64,000 nt of DNA from Gammaproteobacteria bacterium (GTDB taxonomy: Bacteria > Pseudomonadota > Gammaproteobacteria > SZUA-229). The stretch is from the NCBI GenBank assembly GCA_026195255.1, contig JAPHSS010000020.1:176887-240886 (forward strand). Reading direction: 5' to 3'. The notes under the pieces were generated by a model that was not told where the DNA came from, did no database searches, and was given only the letters and a program-made list of their open reading frames with translations. The position numbers and the translations under genes are program-made. Below are positions 30,277 to 40,535 of this stretch, in pieces (within the stretch, counting starts at the first letter, position 1; each line of letters starts with the position of its first letter).

Positions 30277-30360
30277 CAAGTGGGCAGACTGGTTGATCAT
30301 ATTAAAAAGCACTCGCCTGTTTCACTCGAACTTCTGCTTTTGACTTTTCAGGCTATTTAA
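30277..30360 (+). repeat. MITE-like dispersed repeat, degenerate copy D
   Basis: GGCAGACTGGTTGATCATATTAAAAAGCACTCGCCTGTTTCACTCGAACTTCTGCTTT. Confidence 0.6.
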
Positions 30361-30531
30361 CTGTGTTGTACTGGACTACTACACCGAACATCTTCTGGTG
30401 GTCTGGGTTAAGGGGGACAGAGCGCACCGGGTTCATTGAAAGTGGGCGGCGATCTTGCCCCGCTGGAGAGGTGTCTTAGCGAGGCAATGCTGTTTAACTG
30501 GTCGTTTTAGATCAAAACTAAATTTTTAAAA

Positions 30532-31161
30532 TTATGAAATTTTCCGCCTGGCTAAACTAGCTAAACCGATAAGACCAGAAGCAAATAACCAGACGGCTGC
30601 TGGAACGGGAACGGGCGTAATCGAAGAAAATCTACCTGAGGCTGCCCACTCTTCGACATTTCTTGAGGAAAATCGACGTAGAAAAAGTCGCCCATCTGCA
30701 GCCATTTCTTCTACCGTCGTCACGTCAGGTATCGCCAGTGAATTTAACGAAGTCGCCGTACTGTCTATCATATCAATTTGCAGCAGGTAATAACCTGTGC
30801 CAGATGTATCTGCCATCTCGACGCTGATAAAAAAATTATCTCTAGCGGTACCATTACTTCCTACCCAATCATCAAGTATCTGCAACTGTGGGGTATCCAT
30901 TGCAGTATAAGAATTGGCACCCGATATAATACTTATTGCACCGGTATTGTATTGGGCACGGGTTCCTGGCTCCACTATACTGGCGAGGGGTGCAGCATCA
31001 TCATAAGAAAACGTGGCTTGAAATAAATCACCGAATGCTACATCAGAAGACGGGTCTACAGCACGATCAAATGCACCACTAAATTCATAAGTGATTAAAG
31101 CTGCATGTGAACTCATTGCGCAGAATGATAAACATAAAAGAAGTATAAGTTTTTGTATCAT
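30532..31161 (-). CDS. PEP-CTERM sorting domain protein
   Basis: C-terminal TPVPVPAAVWLFASGLIGLASLARRKIS. Confidence 0.9.
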   Translation of the reverse strand: MIQKLILLLCLSFCAMSSHAALITYEFSGAFDRAVDPSSDVAFGDLFQATFSYDDAAPLASIVEPGTRAQYNTGAISIISGANSYTAMDTPQLQILDDWVGSNGTARDNFFISVEMADTSGTGYYLLQIDMIDSTATSLNSLAIPDVTTVEEMAADGRLFLRRFSSRNVEEWAASGRFSSITPVPVPAAVWLFASGLIGLASLARRKIS

Positions 31162-31418
31162 TTAAGTTGTCCCTGGACATTCCATATGCCCAAATACTAT
31201 GTAAGTTCAGTGATTACAGGCAATAACCATGCAATAAACCTGTTTATATAACGAATACAACTACTTAGAAAAACAGAAATTTAAAATGAACTGAAAAGTG
31301 TAAACTTAATCATAAAAGACTCGTTATTCTTTACAGTAATTGAATATTCAGCACAGTGCTAACTGGAATGAGCACTCCATCGAACATCTTCTGACAGTTG
31401 GATTAGGAGGACAGAAAA

Positions 31419-31652
31419 TTAAGCAAGCCAGCCATCAACTGTTTTACGCTCAGGTACACCACCCGCATGCACCACCTGACCATCAATAACAACACCCGGT
31501 GTCGACATTACGCCGTAACTCATGATATCGCCTATATCTTCAATTTTATCCAGCTCAATCTCGATACCTTTTTCTTTTGCGGCTTCTTCAATGATTGCCA
31601 TTGTGCGTTTACAGTTAGCGCAACCACTGCCTAATACTTTAATTTGTTTCAT
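31419..31652 (-). CDS. Small thioredoxin-like redox protein
   Basis: MKQIKVLGSGCANCKRTMAIIEEAAKEKGIEIELDKIED... CxxC. Confidence 0.92.
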   Translation of the reverse strand: MKQIKVLGSGCANCKRTMAIIEEAAKEKGIEIELDKIEDIGDIMSYGVMSTPGVVIDGQVVHAGGVPERKTVDGWLA

Positions 31653-31685
31653 AACTTGTTTACCTCGTAATTCATTATAATATTT

Positions 31686-31997
31686 TTAACAACAGCTTTG
31701 CCCACTTGCTGTGGACGTGCAACAACTGACTTTAGCATTGTCACTAGACTGCTTTTCAGCTTCTGATTTAATCTGCGGGGTAACACACTCATTTAAAGCA
31801 GCATCGAGTTCCTGTGCGGCTTCATCGCGAATATGGCGCGCTATTTCAATAACCGCATCTATCTGATGTTGTGGTATTCCCACCTTACGTAAACGCTCAA
31901 GCTGGCATTTCCCCATAGCAGGATGATTTGCAGCAATGCCCGAAGCTAACGAAACCATAGCGACGATAGATGAATGTAATTGTGGTTGGTCATTCAT
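31686..31997 (-). CDS. Carboxymuconolactone decarboxylase/AhpD-like small protein with Cys-rich tail
   Basis: IPQHQIDAVIEIARHIRDEAAQELDAA; C-terminus VSCCTSTASGQSCC. Confidence 0.65.
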   Translation of the reverse strand: MNDQPQLHSSIVAMVSLASGIAANHPAMGKCQLERLRKVGIPQHQIDAVIEIARHIRDEAAQELDAALNECVTPQIKSEAEKQSSDNAKVSCCTSTASGQSCC

Positions 31998-32136
31998 AAT
32001 ATTTACCTCCTGTTCAACGTGAAAGTTGCATTATAAAATCTATAGAATTATCGCTGCTTAAATTTTCAGCTAATTCAATTAGTTTCATTTTTATAACATC
32101 AAACATATAAAATTTAATTACAAATAATTACTGCTT

Positions 32137-33093
32137 CTAACTTAATAAGTTGAAGCTCCAGCCAACCAGCATAAAAGCAACTGTCAGCACCGTGCCGTAA
32201 AGCGCTAAAGCGGGCCAGCGAATGACTTTTCTTAGTATGATCATTTCAGGTAACGACAAAGTTGCAATGCTCATCATAAAAGCCAACGTTGTACCAATAG
32301 CCACTCCCTTACCCAGCATCGCCTCAGCCACTGGTATGACACCGGTTGCATTTGAATACAATGGCACGCCTAATAAAACAGCACCCGGCACCGCTAACCA
32401 GTTATCTTTACCACCTAAGTTTTCTGTTACCCAGGCTTCTGGGACATAACCATGAAATAAAGCACCAACCGCGATACCTGCAATAACCCATTTCCATAAA
32501 CGAATAACAATTTCTTTAACCTGGCCCCACGCATATTGGTGCCGCCCGGCAAAACTCCTGTCGGGTTCTGGCAGCGCAACTTCGCCCATTTGAATTTTCC
32601 ATACATAACCCTCCACCCATCGCTCTAGCTTGAAACGCTCCATAACTGCTCCGCCAACATAAGCTACAGTGAGCCCCGCTAACACATACAAGAGTGTTAA
32701 CTTCCAACCTAAAATACCGAATAAAAGAACAACCGCTACTTCATTAATCATGGGGCTAGCAATTAAAAATGAGAATGTCACACTTAATGGAATACCCGCT
32801 TCCACAAAACCAATAAATAAAGGCACGGATGAGCATGAACAAAAAGGCGTAATCGCACCTAAACTTACAGCACCACTCCTGGCAACCCACTTAGGTTTAC
32901 CTCTAACATAGTTTCTAACTTTTTCTGGTGACAACATGGCGCGAAATAAACCCATGATATAAATTATAAGAACAAGCAAAACAAATATTTTTGTTACGTC
33001 CATAACAAAAAAATGCACTGCCGCCGCAAAGTGATCCGCAGGATTAAGCCCGAGCCATTTATAAACGACAAGATTCGCTAACGCGTCAAACAT
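32137..33093 (-). CDS. ArsP/YraQ (DUF318) family permease
   Basis: GAITPFCSCSSVPLFIGFVEAGIPLSVTFSFLIASPMINE. Confidence 0.92.
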   Translation of the reverse strand: MFDALANLVVYKWLGLNPADHFAAAVHFFVMDVTKIFVLLVLIIYIMGLFRAMLSPEKVRNYVRGKPKWVARSGAVSLGAITPFCSCSSVPLFIGFVEAGIPLSVTFSFLIASPMINEVAVVLLFGILGWKLTLLYVLAGLTVAYVGGAVMERFKLERWVEGYVWKIQMGEVALPEPDRSFAGRHQYAWGQVKEIVIRLWKWVIAGIAVGALFHGYVPEAWVTENLGGKDNWLAVPGAVLLGVPLYSNATGVIPVAEAMLGKGVAIGTTLAFMMSIATLSLPEMIILRKVIRWPALALYGTVLTVAFMLVGWSFNLLS

Positions 33094-33562
33094 TTAATTA
33101 AATACTCCACTTTTATCAATATAAAAACAGCTTAACTTTTTTATTACTATTAACACTCAAATACTAATTTCATTTTTATTCGTGACGCGTAGCCTTATGT
33201 AAAGTAAGCATGCCAATAAAATAAATACACCTGAACATATCAGGTAACTAATCAGAGCCTGCGTTTAATAGAGCCAACCAGAAAGTACAACCCCGTGATT
33301 CGCCCAGCCGCAATAAAAAAATACCGAAAAGCTCATATAAATAAAAACAGCATGGCAACTTCAAAAAGTGAATAACAGAGCAAGTAAAAATACAGCGCTC
33401 CCAACATGAAGGTGCACCGTCGGTTATGCTAAACGCCCAGCAACCGATTAATATAAACCCATTCATTATCAAACTCGAACAGGTGCGCCTGAGCAAACCT
33501 GACGCCTGAGTTATTATTTATTCTTAACAATTTTTAATTCTTCAGATGCTGTACACATCACA

Positions 33563-33955
33563 TTAGGCGCAACATGCTGAACCTGGTCGATTAGGCATTT
33601 CCTGCAGAATTTGCAGATCCTGAGAAAAAGGCTCTGCATGCAGATTAGCCTTAACACTGATATGTAGAATATTTTTCGCCCACTCATCGAGTTCTGGATT
33701 AACCTGATAATAAATCCACTGCCCTGCACGGCGATCGCTGACCAGGCCATTACTACGCAATAAAGCCAGGTGACGGGATATCATGGGTTGTGAAAGGTTC
33801 AGTGCATGGGTTAATTCGCATACACATAATTCACCTTGCTGTTGCAACAACATCAGGCAACGCAGGCGAATTTCATTAGATAGTGCTGAAAATAAGGTAC
33901 TGGTTTCTATAGTCATAGAAATAATATATGTATTATCATATATATTGTCAACCAT
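33563..33955 (-). CDS. ArsR family transcriptional regulator
   Basis: ELCVCELTHALNLSQPMISRHLALLRSNGLVSDRRAGQWIYYQV; C-terminal CCA. Confidence 0.94.
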   Translation of the reverse strand: MVDNIYDNTYIISMTIETSTLFSALSNEIRLRCLMLLQQQGELCVCELTHALNLSQPMISRHLALLRSNGLVSDRRAGQWIYYQVNPELDEWAKNILHISVKANLHAEPFSQDLQILQEMPNRPGSACCA

Positions 33956-33981
33956 ATATACTACAAATCATATAAGCACTT

Positions 33982-34508
33982 GAAGCATATGGAAGACTTT
34001 GCTCAAGTTTTAGTGAAGTACCACATGAAAAATATAACTCTGCCAGTTATCAACAAGTTGGCAAGGTTATTTTCGATTATTCTGGCAATGGACAACCGGT
34101 ACACAGCAATTTTCCAGAAGATTACTGGTAAATATATTACTTGCCAATGGTGATGCCCATTTAAAAAACTGGAGCCTTTTATATGAAGATCAGGTTACGC
34201 CAAGGCTATCCCCAGCTTACGATATCGTTACCACCAACATTTACATCGATAATGAAACAAAATTCGCTTTAAAATCTGGCAAAACAAAAAAATGCTATTC
34301 AATTACACTGAACAACTTTCAATCATGGGCAACATAATCAGGTATCCCCTGGCGCGCTATCAAACCGCATATTGCTGACACCATGGAAAAAGTACGCTCA
34401 TTATGGCCAGAGGCATTAAAAAATTTACTAATGGATGATAGTCAAAAAGAAAAACTCAAAGCCCATTGGCTTAAATTACAAACTAATTTTCGAATAGAAA
34501 CACTTTGA
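33982..34508 (+). pseudogene. HipA-like kinase C-terminal remnant
   Basis: LKHMEDFAQV, then in a shifted frame KYNSASYQQVGKVIFDYSGNG, then LLANGDAHLKNWSLLYEDQVTPRLSPAYDIVTTNIY...LNNFQSWAT*SGIPWRAIKPHIADTMEKVRSLWPEA; frameshifts and an internal stop. Confidence 0.85.
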
Positions 34509-34640
34509 TCAATAATGATGACCTAAATCAAAACATATATCATTACTAATGAAACAGTAAACAGATAGGCGTATTATTTTAAAGATAAACCATTATCTTT
34601 AAAAAGTTAAAGATTAAACCCGACTTTGGAATCACAGGTT

Positions 34641-35546
34641 ATGAGCAAGAAACAGCACACACCCCCAATCGAAACTGAAGACAAACTAACTCTTGCTGGT
34701 GATGCTGACGTCGCTGAAATAGATGCTGAGTCTAAAAAAAATAAAAAACTTAAAAATAAAGCATACCGTAAATTCAAGCAGGAAGAAGAACTAAAACCAT
34801 TTCAGGCCGAACTAATCAAAATGCAACAGTATCTGGAACAAACCAAAAGGCGCATGATTATTCTGTTTGAAGGTCGCGATGCTGCGGGCAAAGGTGGCAC
34901 CATCCGTCGTGTCACACGTTATATGAATGAAAAACACTATCGTGTTGTTGCTTTAGGCAAACCGACGGAAAGAGAAAAAACAGAATGGTTTTTCCAGAAA
35001 TATGTACGCCAGTTTCCACAGGGTGGTGAAGTGGTTTTATTTGATCGAAGCTGGTATAACCGCGCGATGGTTGAACCCGTGTTTGGTTTTTGTACTGATG
35101 AAGAATATAAAAATTTCAATCGTGGTGTTTCCGGTTTTGAGAAAGACCTGATTCGACAGGGCACTATCCTTGTTAAGCTGTATTTCAGTGTCACACAGGA
35201 AGAACAGGCTCGCCGATTTGAACGCAGAAAAACAGACCCGCTTAGACAATGGAAACTGAGTGAGGTTGATGTTCAGGCACAGGAGCGATGGGATGATTTC
35301 ACCAATGTTAAATATCAGATGTTGAAAAACACACATACTACCCACGCGCCCTGGAAAATCATTCGATCCAATGATAAACACCTGGCCAGATTAAATGCCA
35401 TGAAAGTAATAATAAACTCTGTTCCTTATGAGCGAGATAATCAAGATCTGGATTTTGTTCCTAATCCTGATATCGTTATTTCAGGCTCAAGGGAACTGGA
35501 AATGATGGAAGCACAACGCTTACGTAGTGGAAAATTTAAAGCCTGA
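34641..35546 (+). CDS. ppk2: Polyphosphate kinase 2 family protein
   Basis: ILFEGRDAAGKGGTIRRVTRYMN, VLFDRSWYNRAMVEPVFGFC. Confidence 0.95.
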   Translation: MSKKQHTPPIETEDKLTLAGDADVAEIDAESKKNKKLKNKAYRKFKQEEELKPFQAELIKMQQYLEQTKRRMIILFEGRDAAGKGGTIRRVTRYMNEKHYRVVALGKPTEREKTEWFFQKYVRQFPQGGEVVLFDRSWYNRAMVEPVFGFCTDEEYKNFNRGVSGFEKDLIRQGTILVKLYFSVTQEEQARRFERRKTDPLRQWKLSEVDVQAQERWDDFTNVKYQMLKNTHTTHAPWKIIRSNDKHLARLNAMKVIINSVPYERDNQDLDFVPNPDIVISGSRELEMMEAQRLRSGKFKA

Positions 35547-35596
35547 AAAAGTCTTAAACACTCAGATTTGTACCCTGGCTTTACACCCAGTGCAAC

Positions 35597-35631
35597 TTGT
35601 TAACTAAATAATAATTTCATTTAGTTAACAA
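35597..35631. other. Perfect inverted repeat downstream of ppk2
   Basis: TTGTTAACTAAAT - 9 nt - ATTTAGTTAACAA. Confidence 0.6.
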
Positions 35632-35814
35632 CAGCTTGAGTTGAAAAACTCCCGTCAAAAACCAGCAAACACCTTAACCCCCGCATTTATGAAGAATAAA
35701 ACAAAGAATAATCAGGTTCAGATCACAGCTGTCTCTAACATTAGAAACAGTTGAGATCCGACCCTGATTTTATTTACTAGCCTCATTTACTAATTATTAA
35801 GACGAGTAAGCCTG

Positions 35815-37230
35815 TCATTCATTAATGATCGTAATTTCCACACGACGGTTTTCAGCACGACCTTTCGCGTTCATATTGGAAGCGACTGGACGACTTTCAC
35901 CATAACCAACTGCCTTGATGCGCTTCGAAGATATATCACCTACTTCTGATAAAAATTTGCTCACCTTCTCGGCGCGTGCCTGAGAGAGTGCTTTATTAAT
36001 ATGACCAGCACCCGTTGAGTCAGTATGCCCGGACACATCGATACGTGAGTTAGGGAACAGTTTGATCGCACGAACGATCTTGCTCATTAGTGGGAAATTC
36101 GCAGTCTGGATTTCACTCACCCCGGATGGAAACTGAAATCCGTGCGCAGAGATTAGAACATTCTGTCGCTGTAGATAAACATTTGCTTCCTGTTTAGAAA
36201 ACATGGCCTGCACGGTTTCAAATTGTTTTTTAACCGCGCGATCTCTTGCTAACATTGCCTCACGTTCTTTTTTAGTTGCTGCCAACTGCTGACTGTAATT
36301 ACCTTCAGCAGATTTAAGCTTCTCTATCGACGCTTTTAAGCTAAGCGCTACCGCATCACTGGATTCATTAAACGGAAGTTTTCCGCCTATCGGCTCATTA
36401 ACTATATTCATTTGAGCCTGATGCCATAAAATTATATCTTCTTTGGTGTAATCACGACGATCGAAGTCTTTGACAGTCTCGGTGATTACAGCGCTTTTTT
36501 CAGCCAACCACCTGGCATTTTTTGCCTGCGCTTCAGCCTTGCTAGTTTGTGTTCGATCCGCATCCAGTATAGAAACTGCTAATGCCATCTTTTCTTCAGA
36601 CTGGGCGAGGGTTTTTGGTGCATAACTTTCTGCGCCCTGTTTTTTAGCATTCGCAATGGCAGTTCTGGCCAGCTCCACAGTGCCCTTCTTCAAGGCCATC
36701 AGTTCAAGCTGACTGTATCCCTGAAGCAATTCAGGACGACGTCGCTTGGCTTTTTCAATGCTTCCATCTTCTATGAGTTCACTTGTCTTTCTCAGGCTTT
36801 TGTCCAGCTCTGCAAGCTTTTCACTCTGCAAGGTAGCCACACCAGCGGCCATTGCACGTTTACGGGCCTGCAGGACATCATTCAGCAAACGTTTGCTGCT
36901 GGCGGTATCTTTTTTCATCTTATCGATTACTTTTAAGCCTTTAGCTGCTGCTTCACTTGCGTCTTCTTTTTCATTGTTATGTGCCGCGCTCATAGCACTA
37001 TCTAAATTCTTACGCGCTGTTTCATAACTCTTCGGGGCTAGATACTTTGAGCCTTTTGCCTGTGCATCTTTTACTTCAGCATTCAGGCTCGCCACCTGCG
37101 GGTACTGACTCAGGACTTCAGCCTGTGTCAGCTTCGGTTGTGACGAAGCGCAACCCCCCATGATTATCAGCGTTACGATTAAACTTAGGCCATACAGGCC
37201 AGTGGTTATTTTCATGATCCTTTCCCTCAT
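35815..37230 (-). CDS. OmpA-family lipoprotein with helical N-terminal region
   Basis: Lipobox LIIMGGC, C-terminal IDVSGHTDSTGAGHINKALSQARAEKV...VGYGESRPVASN. Confidence 0.93.
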   Translation of the reverse strand: MRERIMKITTGLYGLSLIVTLIIMGGCASSQPKLTQAEVLSQYPQVASLNAEVKDAQAKGSKYLAPKSYETARKNLDSAMSAAHNNEKEDASEAAAKGLKVIDKMKKDTASSKRLLNDVLQARKRAMAAGVATLQSEKLAELDKSLRKTSELIEDGSIEKAKRRRPELLQGYSQLELMALKKGTVELARTAIANAKKQGAESYAPKTLAQSEEKMALAVSILDADRTQTSKAEAQAKNARWLAEKSAVITETVKDFDRRDYTKEDIILWHQAQMNIVNEPIGGKLPFNESSDAVALSLKASIEKLKSAEGNYSQQLAATKKEREAMLARDRAVKKQFETVQAMFSKQEANVYLQRQNVLISAHGFQFPSGVSEIQTANFPLMSKIVRAIKLFPNSRIDVSGHTDSTGAGHINKALSQARAEKVSKFLSEVGDISSKRIKAVGYGESRPVASNMNAKGRAENRRVEITIINE

Positions 37231-37485
37231 TTATGATGCTTTAAAATATTGAATACAAAGTGCCTCACCTCAATACCTCCTGGTCAGCAATGCACTATAC
37301 GCCTAAAATACATACATACGATATGTAATTGTAACCTCATTAACAGGCCTGCCGTTACCTTTACTGTTGAAAATGCTTTGATAGTTAAAACAAACTAAGG
37401 CCTGTTAATGGTAAATATTTATTGTCAGTAAAAATCGCCAGTATCGGCATATGATTGTTAAGTGACTGCTATACCTATTGATCTC

Positions 37486-37509
37486 GTTCCCACGGTGACC
37501 CGTGGGAAC
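37486..37509. repeat. Palindromic intergenic element GTTCCCACGG-TGAC-CCGTGGGAAC
   Basis: 10-bp perfect arms; related CTCGTTCCCACGCTCCTGC text near 25330 and its reverse complement near 39670. Confidence 0.7.
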
Positions 37510-38714
37510 ACATATATAAGGTAAGTGACTGTTACTCTGTTTTATTTCCTACGGTCAGGTTTATTAAATCTTTCTGTCTACGGGTAAAGTCTGGCCTTCT
37601 GTAAATTAGTAAATCAAGTCGATTACAAGCCTTGATCTACCCTGTGATTAGCCCGTTTATACATATCACGATTTACCGGGGTGTATAGCATGCAAAAACT
37701 CACTAACCTATTAATAATTATTAATAGTTGCTGTGATATTGTAGCTATCTATAAGCATATCGAAACACGGCTCCTCTTTAACTCAAACTGTTAGACAAAA
37801 TATGAACTTAAGCTTTAAGCTGGAGCATGTTACTCGAGTAACTATTGGTGCTTTGCTTTAGCCGTTTCTATTTTGTTCACCGAAGAGACATAAACCCAGG
37901 TAAGACACTTGCGTTAACTAATCTACTAGCGGTATTTTTCCATCTATTTCACTCTTAAAATTTTTGCAACTGAAAGTATATCAGGGCACTATTAAATACA
38001 GAATTCCTGTTTTTTTTGTTGCGTATTGCAATTGCTTATACAATTACAAATGTAGTTATTATGCTAGTGCTGTTTTAACTAAACAAATTTCCGTTACCTG
38101 CAGACACACTTTGCGTTCAAACATTTAATATTCATTACCATGCCTGCTTCAAATGTCGCTATTATTGTGGATAACTTTAATAAAGAGGAGGCACTTAAAA
38201 ATGTATAATCAAAAACGGTGTTTCGTTAATAAAACTTTTTCTTTTTCTAATTTAATATAAACAAATACAACATGTGCTGAAATCAAATTATTTCACAGGC
38301 TTAAACTCGCCTGTTAAGACAAAATCTTATAAAATTTATAAAAACTAGAACTTATTGTCTCATTAATAAAACAACACACTTTTATTAAGATCAACTCAAC
38401 ACATAAAGCTCAAAAATTAATTATAAATAACTAAAAACTTTACATCAGGCTTAATCTCCAACAAGTTCAATAACGTTTTCAATAACAACCTTGTTTTTAT
38501 AAATCATTCATTAATAGACCGTCTATAAACCAATAACGTGACTAACATTAATAATGTATTACCATGATTTCTCGCCAGCACGGGTGACAAGCCATTTACA
38601 CACAACTTAAACCTGCTTTTCTGGCGTCATGAACTACACTATTAAATATTACTTTATCGCACATGGGTATCAGCCCCATGTAATTTGTTATATTCATAAA
38701 TTAAAGAGAAAATT

Positions 38715-39014
38715 ATGGGACAGAACGATTCAGCTAGCGCTGCTTTTGAAAAAATCATTGCCAATGGGCGCACCTTATCTATACGCAAGGCGGCGAAGGC
38801 TTACTGGGTTGCACATCAGTCAGAAAGCGGTGCCAGTGAAACAGCTGAAGACAATTTTGTTAATGCTATTAAAAGCATCCCACTTGACTATAGGCAGCCC
38901 ACTATTAAACACCTTGAAGACTTGTCTAACTGCAAACAGAGTGACACTGATAATTCTAGCTGTTATTTAACTTTTGCCATTGCAATAGTAGATAAAGTTG
39001 TTTCGCTTGGTTAA
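38715..39014 (+). CDS. Hypothetical protein
   Basis: 99-aa ORF preceded by AGAGAAA; plausible codon usage. Confidence 0.55.
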   Translation: MGQNDSASAAFEKIIANGRTLSIRKAAKAYWVAHQSESGASETAEDNFVNAIKSIPLDYRQPTIKHLEDLSNCKQSDTDNSSCYLTFAIAIVDKVVSLG

Positions 39015-39060
39015 GTGTTTTTAAACTACTGATTTTCTACCCATTAACCTGGAGACCGAC

Positions 39061-39504
39061 ATGCCTCATATTTTTCATAGAGTAGGAATTAAGGCTTCTG
39101 CAAGTGAGGTATACAATAAACTGACCACCGATAAAGGCCTCGCCGAGTGGTGGACAACCGATACATCGGGTGCGGGGGGCGTGGGCTCTATTATTAAATT
39201 CAGGTTTAATGGGGGCGGACCTGATTTTGAAGTGACTGACCTGATACCGGATAAACTTGTTAAATGGAAACACTCAGGCTCTATGCCTGAAGACTGGATT
39301 GGCACAGAGATAACATTTCAGTTAACCCATAAAGATAATCAAACTTATATTTTATTTTCACATTCAGGCTGGAAGGATCAATCCGATTTTATGGCCCACT
39401 GCAGCCAGAAATGGGCTGTTTTTCTGATGAGCCTAAAAGATGTTACAGAAACCGGGACTGGAAACCCGTTTCCAACTGACATTCATATTGATCATGATGA
39501 ATAA
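39061..39504 (+). CDS. SRPBCC/AHSA1 domain protein
   Basis: KASASEVYNKLTTDKGLAEWWTTDT...LVKWKHSG...TEITFQL. Confidence 0.9.
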   Translation: MPHIFHRVGIKASASEVYNKLTTDKGLAEWWTTDTSGAGGVGSIIKFRFNGGGPDFEVTDLIPDKLVKWKHSGSMPEDWIGTEITFQLTHKDNQTYILFSHSGWKDQSDFMAHCSQKWAVFLMSLKDVTETGTGNPFPTDIHIDHDE

Positions 39505-39845
39505 TTCTAACTCTTCGCTGCCACCGCGTGAGAATACATATACATCTGACAGTACTTCGTTTATTCAAAACAGGTCATAAATAACATGCGACCATAAAGC
39601 AACTACTCTGCCTCTATTCGTGTGGGGAATTTGAGATAGGGAGACATCCGTTAGCCGTATGCATTCCCACGCAGGAGCATGGGAACGAGAGTAAGGAGGG
39701 CTCTTCATCTTCTATTTAAGATAGTTTTTATTTGTTTAGGCACATCGCCATCGGGGAAAGACCGCGTTTTTTGCGCTCTGTCCCCTTACTGATACCATCA
39801 AGAGTATTACGGAGTCTATACCCTTACACAAAACAGGTTAAACAT

Positions 39846-40481
39846 TTATAAGCGGGATATATAGTCCGCCACTGCGTTCAGATCATCATCAGACAGAGTT
39901 TTCAACTCAGTTACCATCAACGCATTACTGTTTTTTCGGTATCCATCTCTAATCCATTTAAGCTGGCGTACAAGATACGCGTAGTGTTGCCGCTGCAGTT
40001 TCGGGAAAAAGGCGTCGTTATTACCCTGCGCCTTTTCTCCATGACACTGCAGGCAACGTTGTTTGTATATGCTTTGACCCAAAGCCAGTCGACCGCCATC
40101 CCCAATACCCACATTAGAAGGAGACTCTAGTGATGCAATATAGGCGGTTACATCAGCAATTGCCTGTACACCGCCAATTGATTTTGGATCTGTAAAAGGA
40201 TACATGGTTGGATTAACACGATTTTTAGCACGAATATCAGCCAACTGCTTTATTAAAACATGTCGATGCTGACCGGCAATAACAGGGAAACTACCGTCTT
40301 TTTTGCCCCAGCCTGTCTGCATATGGCAACTGGCACACAGCGGGTATATTGTTTTACCGTTTTCAATATTCGGTTTAAGCCCTATAGCATCACTTATTTC
40401 ATCTGCAATTGATGATTCACAATGAAATAGCAACCCACTTAATACTAAAATACGGCTAATTATCGAAACTCGTTTATTCAT
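39846..40481 (-). CDS. Di-haem cytochrome c (c4-like)
   Basis: Two haem motifs CASCH and CLQCH; signal peptide. Confidence 0.93.
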   Translation of the reverse strand: MNKRVSIISRILVLSGLLFHCESSIADEISDAIGLKPNIENGKTIYPLCASCHMQTGWGKKDGSFPVIAGQHRHVLIKQLADIRAKNRVNPTMYPFTDPKSIGGVQAIADVTAYIASLESPSNVGIGDGGRLALGQSIYKQRCLQCHGEKAQGNNDAFFPKLQRQHYAYLVRQLKWIRDGYRKNSNALMVTELKTLSDDDLNAVADYISRL

Positions 40482-40535
40482 GGGTGAATCATAACACTCA
40501 TATTAAGGTTATTTTAATAGGCCAAATCAATAATT

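Noticed and set aside
33248-33496. 82-aa minus ORF between arsR and the permease
   Set aside because: Hydrophobic, Cys-rich stretch with no clear family; another frame reads equally well as fragments, so it may be a relic, but I cannot support a call.
38629-38970. 113-aa + ORF
   Set aside because: Out of frame with the better supported 99-aa ORF at 38715-39014.
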